Translations under genes and position numbers: made by a program
Notes under the pieces: generated by a model
Database searches by the model: none
What the model saw: only the letters and a program-made list of their open reading frames with translations
Told to the model about the DNA's origin: nothing
DNA from: Vibrio sp. FE10
GTDB lineage: Bacteria; Pseudomonadota; Gammaproteobacteria; Enterobacterales; Vibrionaceae
Assembly: GCF_030297155.1 (NCBI RefSeq)
Contig: NZ_AP028067.1
Location: 2,666,001 to 2,730,000, forward strand
Direction: 5' to 3'
DNA: 64,000 bases
Shown: positions 45,120 through 54,750 of the stretch, in pieces
Numbering within the stretch: position 1 is the first letter of the stretch
Layout: each line of letters begins with the position of its first letter

Positions 45120-45758
45120 ATGCAAGGTTTAGAAATCGCAATTTTTATGCAATTCTTCCTTGGGCTTGTTGCTGCCGTAAACCCTATCGGCATCATGCCT
45201 GTTTTTGTTTCTCTTACGGCTCATATGCCGCCAGAAGAGAGGAACAGGACCGCATTACAAGCCAACATTGCTGTTGCCGTTATATTGATTGTTTCTTTAG
45301 TTGCAGGACAATTGCTTCTCGACATGTTTAGCATTTCGCTAGATTCATTTCGTGTAGCCGGTGGATTGCTATTACTGAGCATCGCGTTTTCGATGATGAG
45401 CGGTAAACTCGGTGAAGATAAGCAGAACAAGCAAGAGAAATCTGAGTACGTTAGTAAAGAACAAATCGGTGTTGTTCCTTTGGCGATGCCATTAATGGCA
45501 GGCCCGGGTGCCATTAGTTCAACGATTGTCTACGGCTCTCGTTATCCAGCCGCAATCGACACGGTAGGCATTGGCATTAGTATCATTGCTTTCGCAACCT
45601 GCTCTTGGCTTCTGTTCCGTTCAGCGCCGGTTATCGTGCGCTTTCTAGGTCAAACTGGGATCAACGTTATCACGCGTATCATGGGGTTGATTCTTGGCGC
45701 TCTGGGCATCGAGTTTATCGCCAACGGCTTACGTAACCTATTCCCAGGATTAGCATAG
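45120..45758 (+). CDS. MarC/YchE-family membrane protein
   Basis: This 212-aa inner-membrane protein has six hydrophobic segments, with the family blocks AVNPIGIMPVF and PLAMPLMAGPGAISS. MarC relatives have been linked to amino-acid transport (the NAAT group), but transport is not proven for this one. I used the ATG at 45120, with GGAG 9 bases before; the TTG upstream is less likely. It is divergent from adhE, the same neighbourhood as E. coli ychE. Confidence 0.88.
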   Translation: MQGLEIAIFMQFFLGLVAAVNPIGIMPVFVSLTAHMPPEERNRTALQANIAVAVILIVSLVAGQLLLDMFSISLDSFRVAGGLLLLSIAFSMMSGKLGEDKQNKQEKSEYVSKEQIGVVPLAMPLMAGPGAISSTIVYGSRYPAAIDTVGIGISIIAFATCSWLLFRSAPVIVRFLGQTGINVITRIMGLILGALGIEFIANGLRNLFPGLA

Positions 45759-45807
45759 CGCTAAACCGGATTCTGGCGATTCAAAGCCAGCCTGCACGAC
45801 ATTATCG

Positions 45808-45850
45808 ACGAGGCAAGTAAAGCAAATTGGCTTTCACTCGCCTCGTTATT
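45808..45850 (+). terminator. Terminator after marC-like gene
   Basis: Long imperfect stem, ACGAGGC / GCCTCGT at its base with inner AAGC / GCTT pairing, followed by TTATT. Confidence 0.65.
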
Positions 45851-45904
45851 GTGAAGCTTGTATAATGACTGTTAATACATTTAACAGAAGATGAATCTCT
45901 CCTT

Positions 45905-46750
45905 ATGTCAGGCAAGCCACTTAAGCATCACTTGTACGTCATTATCTTTGGTACCCATACTCCAGCTGGTCGTGCATTTGATATATCACTGATCGTTGCA
46001 ATCTTGGCTTCGCTGTTGGTACTTATTCTAGAGTCCATCCCAAATGTCATGACCGAATGGTCACAACAGTTGCGTTATATCGAATACACTTTTACAGCCC
46101 TCTTCACTCTCGAGTATTTGTTGAGACTCTATTGCTCTCCAAAACCAAAATCCTATGCCACCAGCTTTTATGGTGTTGTTGATCTATTAGCGATTCTTCC
46201 GACCTACCTTGCGATCATCTTCCCCGGCGCTTCGTTTATGGGTGTGGTGAGACTGCTTCGTGTCATGCGTATCTTCCGCATCCTAAAATTGGTTCGCTAC
46301 TTACAAGATTCCAATATTTTGCTGCGTTCACTATTAATGGCACGACGCAAGATCCTCATCTTCTTCAGCACAGTGGGTATCTTAGTCGTTATCTTTGGCG
46401 CTCTGATCTTTGTTATTGAAGGGCCAGAAAACGGCTTCACCAGTATTCCCCACAGTATTTATTGGGCAATCGTGACCATCACAACGGTTGGCTACGGTGA
46501 CATGATCCCTCAGACCGCGTTAGGTAAAGCGATCGCTTCGCTTACCATGCTCTTGGGTTACTCCATCTTAGCGGTGCCGACTGGAATTATTACCGCAGAG
46601 CTGAGCAATGAGATGACCTCTCACAAAGAGTTGGTTAAGTGCCCTAACTGCAACCGCGCTGGCCATGATTCGGATGCAATGTATTGCAAGCACTGTGCGA
46701 GTGAACTGGCCGATCCAGATAAGCGTGTAGTCACCGACGAAACAGAATAA
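45905..46750 (+). CDS. Voltage-gated potassium channel family protein
   Basis: This 281-aa protein has six membrane segments. The fourth is Arg-rich (RLLRVMRIFRILKLVRYL), as in voltage sensors, and the pore has the potassium filter TTVGYGD. After the last helix comes a short cytoplasmic tail with CPNCNRAGHDSDAMYCKHC, a zinc-ribbon-like group of four Cys. The layout is that of bacterial KvAP/Kch-like ion transporters. The tail may have a sensing role. It is a single gene with its own terminator. Confidence 0.9.
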   Translation: MSGKPLKHHLYVIIFGTHTPAGRAFDISLIVAILASLLVLILESIPNVMTEWSQQLRYIEYTFTALFTLEYLLRLYCSPKPKSYATSFYGVVDLLAILPTYLAIIFPGASFMGVVRLLRVMRIFRILKLVRYLQDSNILLRSLLMARRKILIFFSTVGILVVIFGALIFVIEGPENGFTSIPHSIYWAIVTITTVGYGDMIPQTALGKAIASLTMLLGYSILAVPTGIITAELSNEMTSHKELVKCPNCNRAGHDSDAMYCKHCASELADPDKRVVTDETE

Positions 46751-46760
46751 AAACCAAAAA

Positions 46761-46787
46761 AAAGAGCTCCTAAAGAGCTCTTTTTAA
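46761..46787. terminator. Terminator after potassium channel gene
   Basis: Stem AAAGAGCTC / GAGCTCTTT, 5-base loop, with A-run before and T-run after. It could also end the converging pilin gene. Confidence 0.88.
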
Positions 46788-46812
46788 TTTACGAATCGTA
46801 AATATGAAGAAA

Positions 46813-47370
46813 TTAGCAACCGCTGGTTTCTGTCACTACTTTTGTCTCAGCACCACTACTGTCTGCAAAAGCATGTATTTCATAACGTGCGTAACACTGC
46901 GTTGCTTCTATTTCTGCTGTCGTTGGGTAAGGGAAATGAGTCTTCGCTTCTACAAGTTCTGACAAGGTGTAAATCATGTAGACAGGAACGGTATATCCTG
47001 GACTGTAATTATCGTAGGTTGCCCAAACAAATTCAGTGCCATCGGACATATTATATGCCGCATCTAAATCTATAAAGAGAGGCATCCCCTTGGGTTTTAC
47101 TGCAGGAAACCCATAATGATACTGTCTACCGCTTTCATCTTCGGTTGCTTTATCAGCCCACTGATCGTGTTCAAACCCCGCAAGAATACCCTTTCCGTGA
47201 CCAATTTCTGATGCATTACTCAGAGCAGCCGCAACACCCTCTATAACCGAAGCTCTAGCATCATGTTGTATGTTTAAAAACTTTGGCGCTGCGACAACCG
47301 CTAAAACACCAAGAATGACGATAACAACAACTAACTCAATAAGAGTAAAGCCTTTTTTGGTTGCTTTCAT
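46813..47370 (-). CDS. Type IV prepilin-like protein
   Basis: This 185-aa protein has a short leader (MKATKKG) and the prepilin peptidase site G|FTLIELVVVIVILGVLAVVA (split: GFTLIELV and VVIVILGVLAVVAAPKF). Glu5 of the mature protein is present. The rest is a globular head with a C-terminal Cys pair (TQCYARYE and TSGC), as in a D-loop. It resembles MSHA-type minor pilins. No other pilus or secretion genes are beside it, so it is an orphan pilin or pseudopilin that would use a system elsewhere. Confidence 0.88.
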   Translation of the reverse strand: MKATKKGFTLIELVVVIVILGVLAVVAAPKFLNIQHDARASVIEGVAAALSNASEIGHGKGILAGFEHDQWADKATEDESGRQYHYGFPAVKPKGMPLFIDLDAAYNMSDGTEFVWATYDNYSPGYTVPVYMIYTLSELVEAKTHFPYPTTAEIEATQCYARYEIHAFADSSGAETKVVTETSGC

Positions 47371-47443
47371 TTTATGACTCCAAACTTAATCCACACTAAA
47401 GGTAAGGTTTAAATGTCAGAGTTTTGTTATATGAAACAAAAAA

Positions 47444-47463
47444 AAGCGCCCTGAGGCGCTTCT
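47444..47463 (-). terminator. Terminator of asd
   Basis: Stem AAGCGCC / GGCGCTT with a 4-base loop; on the minus strand it is followed by a run of T's. Confidence 0.88.
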
Positions 47464-47491
47464 TCATTAATTATTCTCAAAAATGAGGCAG

Positions 47492-48610
47492 TTACGCTTT
47501 CTCAGCTAAGATAATGCGTAATGTACGACGTAGTGGTTCTGCAGCACCCCAAAGTAATTGGTCACCAACAGTAAACGCGTTTAGGAAGTCGTTACCCATA
47601 GACATCTTACGTAGACGACCTACTGGTACAGACATCGTGCCTGTTACTTTCGCTGGAGTCAGCTCTTGAGCAGTAATGTCACGGTCATTAGGAACCACTT
47701 TAACCCAATCATTGTGAGTCGCGATGATCTCTTCGATTTCGTCCATTGGAACGTCTTGCTTAAGCTTAATCGTTAGTGCTTGAGCGTGACAACGCATTGC
47801 ACCGATTCGAACACAAGTTCCATCAATAGGAATTGGCTGACCATCTAGGCCGAGAATCTTGTTCGCTTCAACACCCGCTTTCCACTCTTCTTTGCTTTGA
47901 CCGTTTTCACGCTTCACATCGATCCAAGGAATCAGTGAACCTGCAAGAGGAGCGCCGAACTGGTCAGTTGGGAATGATGAAGAACGGATCGTGTCAGCAA
48001 CTTTCTTATCGATATCAAGAATAGAGCTTGCTGGGTTCGCTAGCTCTGAGCTAACGCTGTCGTTGATAACACCCATTTGAGAGATAAGTTCACGCATGTT
48101 CTTAGCACCCGCACCAGAGGCTGCTTGGTAAGTCATAGCACTCATCCACTCAATCATGCCTTTTTCATATAGGCCACCCAATGCCATTAGCATCAAGCTC
48201 ACCGTACAGTTACCACCAACGAAAGTATTGGTGCCACCGTGGATGCCTTGCTGAATCTGAGCCAAGTTAACCGGATCTAATGTGATGATGGAGTCAGCAT
48301 CCATTCTTAGCGTAGAAGCTGCATCAATCCAGTAACCTTTCCAACCTGCTTGACGCAGTGCTGGGTAAACTTTTGAAGTGTAATCGCCACCTTGACAGGT
48401 AATAACGGCATCAAGTTGTTTTAGGCTATCAATATCAAAGGCATCTTGAAGCAGACCCGCCTCTTTGCCACCTAAAACAGGGGCAGGGATACCAATTTGA
48501 GATGTGCTGTAATAAACAGGCTCAATCAGGTCGAAGTCTTTTTCTTCAACCATACGTTGCATCAGTACAGAACCAACCATACCGCGCCAACCAACTAGAC
48601 CTACTCTCAT
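47492..48610 (-). CDS. asd: Aspartate-semialdehyde dehydrogenase
   Basis: This 372-aa enzyme makes aspartate semialdehyde from aspartyl phosphate with NADPH, the branch point to lysine, diaminopimelate, threonine and methionine. The nucleotide loop is [11 protein letters not shown], the catalytic Cys135 lies in GGNCTVS, and the active-site His in MRCHAQALT. Length and form are those of the gamma-proteobacterial enzyme (E. coli Asd 367 aa). GGAGAGTGAG precedes the ATG. It is a single gene. Confidence 0.96.
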   Translation of the reverse strand: MRVGLVGWRGMVGSVLMQRMVEEKDFDLIEPVYYSTSQIGIPAPVLGGKEAGLLQDAFDIDSLKQLDAVITCQGGDYTSKVYPALRQAGWKGYWIDAASTLRMDADSIITLDPVNLAQIQQGIHGGTNTFVGGNCTVSLMLMALGGLYEKGMIEWMSAMTYQAASGAGAKNMRELISQMGVINDSVSSELANPASSILDIDKKVADTIRSSSFPTDQFGAPLAGSLIPWIDVKRENGQSKEEWKAGVEANKILGLDGQPIPIDGTCVRIGAMRCHAQALTIKLKQDVPMDEIEEIIATHNDWVKVVPNDRDITAQELTPAKVTGTMSVPVGRLRKMSMGNDFLNAFTVGDQLLWGAAEPLRRTLRIILAEKA

Positions 48611-49119
48611 CTCTCACTCTCCATGTATAAATTAAAAATTGCTCTCCCCCATCTATAAGTTTTTCAGAAACAGAACTCAAGTGCTTTTTAGCAAAAAGTG
48701 TAACTTTTTCGTTTCTTTTAAGTGAACGCGATGAATAGTGCAGTTATCTATGAATCGCATTCGTCGCCTTTACCACTGATAAAGCACGCAATATGGTTAG
48801 CATCAAAGGTTTGGCCAATAAAAACGCTCTATTTTCCATCCTGATAGAACCAAGCGACAACAGCAATTACCACTATTTAACAATGGTTAATCAGAATAAT
48901 ATTTTACACAACGAAAACAACGTGCGACAAAAATCAACATGTAACAATCATGAATGTAACAAAAATTCAGACAATGCAACCACGACACATTGACTTAATA
49001 GTCAAATATCACAACTTATGTGTATTTTTTCGATATAATAATCTAATTACTGTAGTGTCCACGTCGTACCCCAAACTATAACGAAGCACTATAAATGCTC
49101 GAAATAACAAGAGGCTTAT
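48611..49119. other. 509-base intergenic region between asd and nhaC
   Basis: AT-rich and without a believable gene; a 66-codon plus-strand frame at 48793 has low-complexity, Asn-rich sequence and no ribosome site. It holds the divergent promoters. I looked for a lysine-riboswitch-like fold near either gene and did not see one. Confidence 0.5.
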
Positions 49120-50556
49120 ATGAAGCAGAGTAAAACTCGCCTACCGAACCTATTGCAGGTAATCATCGCGTTAGGACTATTTCTATCCCTTGCTTTTTCC
49201 TTTACAGCAAAGCTTGATCTTCCAATCCAACTTGCCTTGTACATTGGCTGGTTCATTATCATGGTGCTAGGTATTCGCCTTGGCCACGAATACAAAGACT
49301 TAGAAAAAGCAGCACTCAAAGGAATATCTAATGGCTTAGGTGCAGTTTTAATACTTTTAGCGGTTGGCGCTCTTGTTGGTACGTGGATCTCGGGCGGTAT
49401 TGTACCCACTATCATTTACTACGGTCTGAAAGCTATCCACCCTTCTATCTTCCTTTTAGCTACCATGATCATCTGTTCTCTAACCGCTCTGGCAACAGGC
49501 ACCTCTTGGGGAGCTGCTGGTACTGCCGGTATTGCGATGATGGGTATTGGTCAAGGCCTAGGTGTTCCAGCACCAATCACCGCTGGTGCTGTACTTTCGG
49601 GCTGTTACTTCGGTGACAAGATGTCTCCACTTTCTGATTCAGTGATTCTGGCTTCTTCAATGTCTGGTGTTGAAGTGGTTGAACACATCAAGGGCATGCT
49701 TCCAGTTGCGTTAATCAGCTACGTGATTACTGGCATCATGTTTACTGCGTTTGGTTTCCACTACGCGGGCAACGTTGACATGAGCCAAGTTGACTCTGTA
49801 ATCAAAGCAATGGAAGTTCAGTTCTACATCACGCCTTACTCATTCGTTCCTGTATTGATCGTGCTTGGCCTATTGGCTTTCCGCATGCCGTCATTCCCAG
49901 TGATCAGTTTTGGTTCTCTGTTAGGTATTATCTGGGCAGTGATGATCCAAGAGATCGACTTCCTGACTGCATTTAACACAGCATGGGCACCGTTCTCTAT
50001 CTCATCTGGCGTGGAGTTCATTGATTCGATTCTTAACCGTGGCGGCATGTCTTCAATGCTTGGTTCGGTTGCAGTTATCGTGTTTGGTTTAGGTTTCGGT
50101 GGCTTGCTGGATAAAGTAGGTGTGCTAGAGACGATTGCTAAAGTGTTTGAGCGCCGCGTAAACAGCGCAGGTTCACTAGCGACTAGCACCATTGGTACAG
50201 CTTTCATGGGTAACGTGTTTGGTTCAGCAATGTACGTATCGCTCATCCTTACACCAAAAATCTGTGCGAAGAACTACGACCGCTTAGGCTACAAACGTAA
50301 GAACCTTTCTCGTAACGCAGAGTTCGGCGGCACGTTAACGTCAGGTATGGTTCCTTGGAGTGATAACGGTATCTACATGGCGAGTATTCTGGGCGTTGCT
50401 ACCCTGTCTTACGCACCGTTCATGTGGTTAAGCTTCATCTGTATCATCGTGACTATCGTGACATCTTACATGGGTTGGTTCGTTGATAAGTGCGAACCGA
50501 CAGCGCCTGCGTTTGAAGCAGAAGAAGCGACAGAGTTAAGTAAGCAGCAAGCGTAA
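49120..50556 (+). CDS. nhaC: NhaC-family Na+/H+ antiporter
   Basis: This 478-aa inner-membrane protein has about 12 hydrophobic segments and the NhaC blocks ATGTSWGAAGTAGIA, CYFGDKMSPLSDSVILAS, and later MVPWSDNGIYMA. It should expel sodium in exchange for protons, fitting a marine bacterium. The ATG at 49120 follows AAGAGGC. A strong terminator follows. Some NhaC relatives move other cations or organic ions, so exact substrate is inferred. Confidence 0.9.
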   Translation: MKQSKTRLPNLLQVIIALGLFLSLAFSFTAKLDLPIQLALYIGWFIIMVLGIRLGHEYKDLEKAALKGISNGLGAVLILLAVGALVGTWISGGIVPTIIYYGLKAIHPSIFLLATMIICSLTALATGTSWGAAGTAGIAMMGIGQGLGVPAPITAGAVLSGCYFGDKMSPLSDSVILASSMSGVEVVEHIKGMLPVALISYVITGIMFTAFGFHYAGNVDMSQVDSVIKAMEVQFYITPYSFVPVLIVLGLLAFRMPSFPVISFGSLLGIIWAVMIQEIDFLTAFNTAWAPFSISSGVEFIDSILNRGGMSSMLGSVAVIVFGLGFGGLLDKVGVLETIAKVFERRVNSAGSLATSTIGTAFMGNVFGSAMYVSLILTPKICAKNYDRLGYKRKNLSRNAEFGGTLTSGMVPWSDNGIYMASILGVATLSYAPFMWLSFICIIVTIVTSYMGWFVDKCEPTAPAFEAEEATELSKQQA

Positions 50557-50584
50557 GTCATTAAACGTTAATGATTTAAATACA

Positions 50585-50612
50585 AAAAGAGCGCCCTAGA
50601 GCGCTCTTTTTT
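50585..50612. terminator. Terminator of nhaC
   Basis: Stem AAAAGAGCGC / GCGCTCTTTT with a 6-base loop, followed by T's. Confidence 0.92.
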
Positions 50613-50645
50613 GATCTACTTAGTTACTGAAAATCACTCATTTAC

Positions 50646-51824
50646 TTATTTGTTGGCAGTTCGTTTACCCAGCCAGTAACCGATGCCTAACGGTGCAAAG
50701 AATACTACCAAGATAAAGAGAATGAAGTAGATAATCACACTTTTGATTAACTCCATCAGCTTATCAATCGCAAGCACGACCACTTCTTGAGAAACACGGT
50801 CGAGATCTTGAGTGAACAACTCTCTTTCTGAAGTCACAATACCTGCAATCTCGATGCGCTCTTTCTCAATCATCTGTACTAGCGCTTCTCTCTCACGCGT
50901 CACCATTTTTTCCAATGCCACACGTTCATCGCTAAGCATCGCTAATTTTTGGTCTGTCTTATCGCTGAGGTCGTTTAGCAATGGCTGCATTTCTGTCGAC
51001 ATAATAGAAGCTAGCGTTTGCATGTACTCAGGATTGTTTTCGATGAAATCCTGCATGCTTGCTGATGTTTGACGAAGGCTTTCCAGCGTCATCGACAAGT
51101 CTTCACCCGTTAAAGAGCTGTTCAGAGCAACCAACTCGGCCTTCCACGTCATCAGTTTCGGCGTTTGGTCAGCCATTACGCTTAAACGGTCTGATGCATC
51201 ACTCATCGCCTCAGGCATGGTTCCTAAGTTTTGCACGATTTGAGATTCGTCTTTACCTAAGTAAGCTAACCAATCGCGATAAGCTGGCGTACTTCTGAAT
51301 GTGAGATCTTTAAATGGATGGCTAGCGGCAAACTCTGCGACGAACGCTTGGCTTTTCTTAAAATCACCAGAACTCAATACGCCTTTTGCCAATTTTTCTA
51401 CTTCTTGAGTAAGGTCGTGAGCGGTTTCTACTGCATGATCAGTTATGAATAGGTCAGCACCGTCGCCTTGTGTAAAAAACTGGTCCATTTGAGCGGTAAA
51501 CACCCACGAATCAATTAACGCAGACATTGGAGATGTTTGGTAAGCCGCTTGCTGAAGTCCTTGCTCTGCGTGGATCTTCCAAAGCAGTACATAAGATTGA
51601 TGTAGGGTATCGTCGGCAGGATAAGATTGAGCGATGAAATCAGCCGAATCCTCTACGCGAGTAAAGAAAATCTTAGCGTATTCACGCGTCATAATCCGAG
51701 CATTGAGCTCTTGTTGAGTCAGTGGTGTTGTTTGGCTATCTAACTTAACTTCTAAGAGAGAACAACCACTTAGAACAATGCTAAGTACCCACACCATCAA
51801 ACACTTACTAGAAACACGCAACAT
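50646..51824 (-). CDS. Predicted lipoprotein with C-terminal coiled coil and membrane helix
   Basis: This 392-aa protein starts at the ATG at 51824, which has AGAGGTG 5 bases before. It has a lipoprotein signal (SIVLSGC, lipid on Cys near residue 21). The middle is helical, with a coiled coil (about 290-350, rich in ER and KER) and a membrane helix near the end (VIIYFILFILVVFFAPLGIG). Attachment at both ends would place the helical part in the periplasm. I do not recognise the family. It lies 75 bases after the HPt membrane-protein gene on the same strand, so the two may work together. Confidence 0.65.
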   Translation of the reverse strand: MLRVSSKCLMVWVLSIVLSGCSLLEVKLDSQTTPLTQQELNARIMTREYAKIFFTRVEDSADFIAQSYPADDTLHQSYVLLWKIHAEQGLQQAAYQTSPMSALIDSWVFTAQMDQFFTQGDGADLFITDHAVETAHDLTQEVEKLAKGVLSSGDFKKSQAFVAEFAASHPFKDLTFRSTPAYRDWLAYLGKDESQIVQNLGTMPEAMSDASDRLSVMADQTPKLMTWKAELVALNSSLTGEDLSMTLESLRQTSASMQDFIENNPEYMQTLASIMSTEMQPLLNDLSDKTDQKLAMLSDERVALEKMVTREREALVQMIEKERIEIAGIVTSERELFTQDLDRVSQEVVVLAIDKLMELIKSVIIYFILFILVVFFAPLGIGYWLGKRTANK

Positions 51825-51899
51825 ATACACCTCTGACAAAGACTAATGGCGCGGATTGTATGAGCACTTCGTCAGAGTATTGTCAAAACTCTCGCAAAA

Positions 51900-53300
51900 T
51901 TAGTGCGATTGATCTAAATACGCCATGGCAGAGTCGACTGAAGCCTGGATCGCCAATTCTAACTCCTCAAGATCGTACTCACTGATCGCGCGAGATTGCT
52001 TCATTGTCATCTCAATACTGGCGGCAATAATCGCCAATCTCGATGCTTTGATACTTCCGGCAACGCCTTTCAAGCTATGTACGATTCGAGCTGCAGACGT
52101 CTCATCTTTTGTCAGTAAAGATTTGAATTTTGTATAATCTTCGGCATGGTCTTGCACAAACACGCCCAACAATAAGCTCACAGATTCAGCGTCACCGTCC
52201 AGAGTCTCTAACATCTCTTCAATATCAATAGCAGGCTTTGAATCCGTCACACTTGCGATGTGTTTCTCTGCCAAATGAGCCTCTGACTCTTGATGGCTTG
52301 TTGATACCGTTTGAGGTTCATTCACTGAGTGCTGAATCGACTGCGCCCTTTCTGGTGCTGCGGCGACATGGTTAGCCTGTTTTACATCAGAGAACGTGTC
52401 CTTTGAATCAGTCGTTTCTACTTGGTTCGCCGTGGCGTTCGAACTGCTCGCTGGTTTTCCTAAATTGGTCTCAAGTTCATGGCCCGAATCACTTTCAGCT
52501 TGTGATGTGCTCTTTTTGAAACCAACTCCCCATAAAATCAGTGCGATCATCGCGAGTAAACTTAAACCCAAGGCTACGAGCAGTAGGTTGAACTGACTCT
52601 TATGGAATTGAGCTTCAAGCTTGATGATCTGCTCATTGACTGAGTTTTTCTTAATCTTATCAACCAAATAGTTAAGCTGAGCGTAATCACCCAATAACGC
52701 AGAAGCATCAGCAAGTAACTGCTGCATGGCTTCTTGCTCTTTGGTTTTTAACGAATAAGAACGCTTAAGAATCGAGTCGAAAGAGCGATACGTCGCCGAT
52801 GAGCTTTGGTTATCGGAGTACATGGCTTCAAATACCACAACGCCAAATTCGTTTAATAGAGGCTTTAACTTAGATGAAGTCTTACTGTCAGCACGCAATG
52901 CCTTGATGTTATCGACACTCGCTTGTACTTGGCTTTCTATCGGGATGAACTCATCGAACTTTTCTAAAAATTGGTCTGCGACATACAGCAGTTGATTGAC
53001 GTCAGGGCGGAAAAACGCATGCTCAAAATCCGATTCAATCTGTAATCGAATCGAATACACCAACTGTGCATCAAGGGCTAAGTCATTAATACGAGAGACT
53101 CGGAGCGGTTCAGAGAAGTAAAGCGACTGCCTTAACTCAGTAACACGAATACCAAGTTCTTCTATTTGAGCAAGGGAATTATTGTAAGAACGGCTGAGCT
53201 GAAGAATGGCCAACGAAGGAAGTAGCCATAGAGCCAGAAGTACAACCAAGAAAGTTGCAGGCTTTTTAAAGCGATGGGGCGTTGCCACTGATTGTTCCAT
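51900..53300 (-). CDS. Membrane protein with C-terminal HPt domain
   Basis: This 466-aa protein has membrane helices at about 14-33 and 237-258 that frame a helical periplasmic sensor-like domain. A low-complexity cytoplasmic linker (Ser, Thr, Glu-rich) leads to an HPt domain with the phospho-accepting His in RIVHSLKGVAGSI. It has no kinase or receiver domain, so it must receive phosphate from another hybrid kinase. This fits a sensor of the TorS type that has lost, or never had, its catalytic parts. The regulator it serves is unknown; the large kinase at 33.5 kb already has its own HPt. Confidence 0.75.
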   Translation of the reverse strand: MEQSVATPHRFKKPATFLVVLLALWLLPSLAILQLSRSYNNSLAQIEELGIRVTELRQSLYFSEPLRVSRINDLALDAQLVYSIRLQIESDFEHAFFRPDVNQLLYVADQFLEKFDEFIPIESQVQASVDNIKALRADSKTSSKLKPLLNEFGVVVFEAMYSDNQSSSATYRSFDSILKRSYSLKTKEQEAMQQLLADASALLGDYAQLNYLVDKIKKNSVNEQIIKLEAQFHKSQFNLLLVALGLSLLAMIALILWGVGFKKSTSQAESDSGHELETNLGKPASSSNATANQVETTDSKDTFSDVKQANHVAAAPERAQSIQHSVNEPQTVSTSHQESEAHLAEKHIASVTDSKPAIDIEEMLETLDGDAESVSLLLGVFVQDHAEDYTKFKSLLTKDETSAARIVHSLKGVAGSIKASRLAIIAASIEMTMKQSRAISEYDLEELELAIQASVDSAMAYLDQSH

Positions 53301-53362
53301 CTATATTCCTTGTGCGTGTTAACTTGAAGCCATGACCGTAGCTAAAAGATTAAGCACAAAAT

Positions 53363-53388
53363 AAGCGACAACATCCTGCTGTCGCTTT
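53363..53388 (-). terminator. Terminator of ndpA
   Basis: Stem AAGCGACA / TGTCGCTT with a 9-base loop, beyond the ndpA stop on the minus strand. Confidence 0.7.
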
Positions 53389-53405
53389 TATCCGTTAACT
53401 TCGGA

Positions 53406-54410
53406 CTACGACTTATTGCGAGTCAGTTGGTCACGTAAGTTCGGTGGTGTGCCTTTAATCGTTAGCGTGTCTGTCTCCGGATCGTAAAAGATACGTTCGC
53501 CTAGAAGCAGACTATCAAAACTAACATTCAAACCGCCACCAGCACCAACAAATTTTGTTAGTTTACGCATAGTTGCGCGATCAGCTGGGAAGCTATCTTC
53601 TAACTCATAACCTTGTTCACTAGTATAGTCAAAGAAGCTAGTGCCATCTGTGCTTGCTGGTAATTCACCAGACAGCTCACGAACTTGAACTTCATCGCCC
53701 GCTTTTAGCTGTTCGTTACAGTAATCTGCAACCTGCTTTTTATAGCTGATCGCTTCTTCTTTTTCTAACTTAGAGTCAGAAACGAAATCTTCTACCGCTT
53801 GCATCAGTACTTGGTTTTGCTGCTTAGCATCTAAGCCAACTTCTGCTTGAAGGAAATCTAAGAAGAAATCTGCGACTTTACGGCCAACACGTCCTTTAAT
53901 GTAAGTAAGGTAACGGTTTGACTCTTTGTCTGTGTCGTATGTTGAAAGATCAAGGCGCGCAACAATATCCATCTTAGAGATATCAAGGTAATCAGTCGCG
54001 CTGATGTCTAGCCCTTCAGTCACTTTCAAACTTTGGTTCGAAGGCAGTAAACCAATGAAAAGGTAGTCTGTCGCCAGTGATTGATATTCAGCAAGCACCA
54101 AAGTGCCTTCATCAGCAAAAGGATACTTTGAAAGCTCATCTTTTAGACGTAGCGCACTTTTTTGAGAGAAATCATAAAAACTTTGCTCTCCCGCTCGAAA
54201 TTCATGCAACGACTGCTGGAATTCGCTGTCGGATTTGAAAGAACCAAACCCTTTACCTGCTTTTGAGTTGAACACTCGGTGAAGCTCAGCAACAAGGCTT
54301 TCAGACGAAGCATCGTTTTCTAGAGATTCAGCACGGTAGTTAACAATCAGTTCTTCCTGATCGTTCTTGCTTAACTGGTGTAAAATTACGTTGGAAAGGT
54401 GAAGGCTCAT
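53406..54410 (-). CDS. ndpA: Nucleoid-associated protein NdpA/YejK
   Basis: This 334-aa protein is recognised from MSLHLSNVILHQL, the FADEGTLVLAEYQSLATDYLF block, DIVARLDLSTY and the RYLTYIKGRVGRKVADFF part. Length equals E. coli YejK (335 aa). It associates with the nucleoid and is reported to touch topoisomerases. It is divergent from yejL, as in E. coli and other gamma-proteobacteria. Confidence 0.95.
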   Translation of the reverse strand: MSLHLSNVILHQLSKNDQEELIVNYRAESLENDASSESLVAELHRVFNSKAGKGFGSFKSDSEFQQSLHEFRAGEQSFYDFSQKSALRLKDELSKYPFADEGTLVLAEYQSLATDYLFIGLLPSNQSLKVTEGLDISATDYLDISKMDIVARLDLSTYDTDKESNRYLTYIKGRVGRKVADFFLDFLQAEVGLDAKQQNQVLMQAVEDFVSDSKLEKEEAISYKKQVADYCNEQLKAGDEVQVRELSGELPASTDGTSFFDYTSEQGYELEDSFPADRATMRKLTKFVGAGGGLNVSFDSLLLGERIFYDPETDTLTIKGTPPNLRDQLTRNKS

Positions 54411-54494
54411 AGTGAAAATATTACCGTTCAGGTTTCAGTTGTCGTGCATAGTAGGTTATCATAAGCCGCTTTTACTATCATTATTAGAGTCCTT

Positions 54495-54722
54495 ATGCCG
54501 ATTATATCTAAATACACAGATGAACAAGTTGAAAAAATCCTAGCTGAAGTAGGTGCTGTACTAACAAAGCACAAAGCTTCACCAGAACTTTCACTGATGA
54601 TCGCTGGAAATATCGCAACCAATGTCTTAAATCAGAACGTTGCTGCTTCACAACGCAAAGGAATTGCTGAAAAATTTGCCGAGGCTTTGGTTTCTTCTAT
54701 TGAAGACAAACAGTCTCACTAA
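54495..54722 (+). CDS. yejL: YejL family protein
   Basis: A 75-aa soluble helical protein ([20 protein letters not shown], then [18 protein letters not shown]), the UPF0352/YejL family. No known activity. It is 28 bases upstream of yejM and lies on the same strand, the usual gene pair. Confidence 0.93.
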   Translation: MPIISKYTDEQVEKILAEVGAVLTKHKASPELSLMIAGNIATNVLNQNVAASQRKGIAEKFAEALVSSIEDKQSH

Positions 54723-54750
54723 ATTTGATTGACGGATAAAAGAATTATAA

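Noticed and set aside
48793..48993. 66-codon frame in the asd-nhaC gap
   Set aside because: Asn- and His-rich low-complexity sequence typical of AT-rich non-coding DNA; no ribosome site.
48611..49119. Lysine riboswitch upstream of nhaC or asd
   Set aside because: Known for some nhaC and lysine-pathway genes, but I could not find the expected multi-hairpin pattern here.
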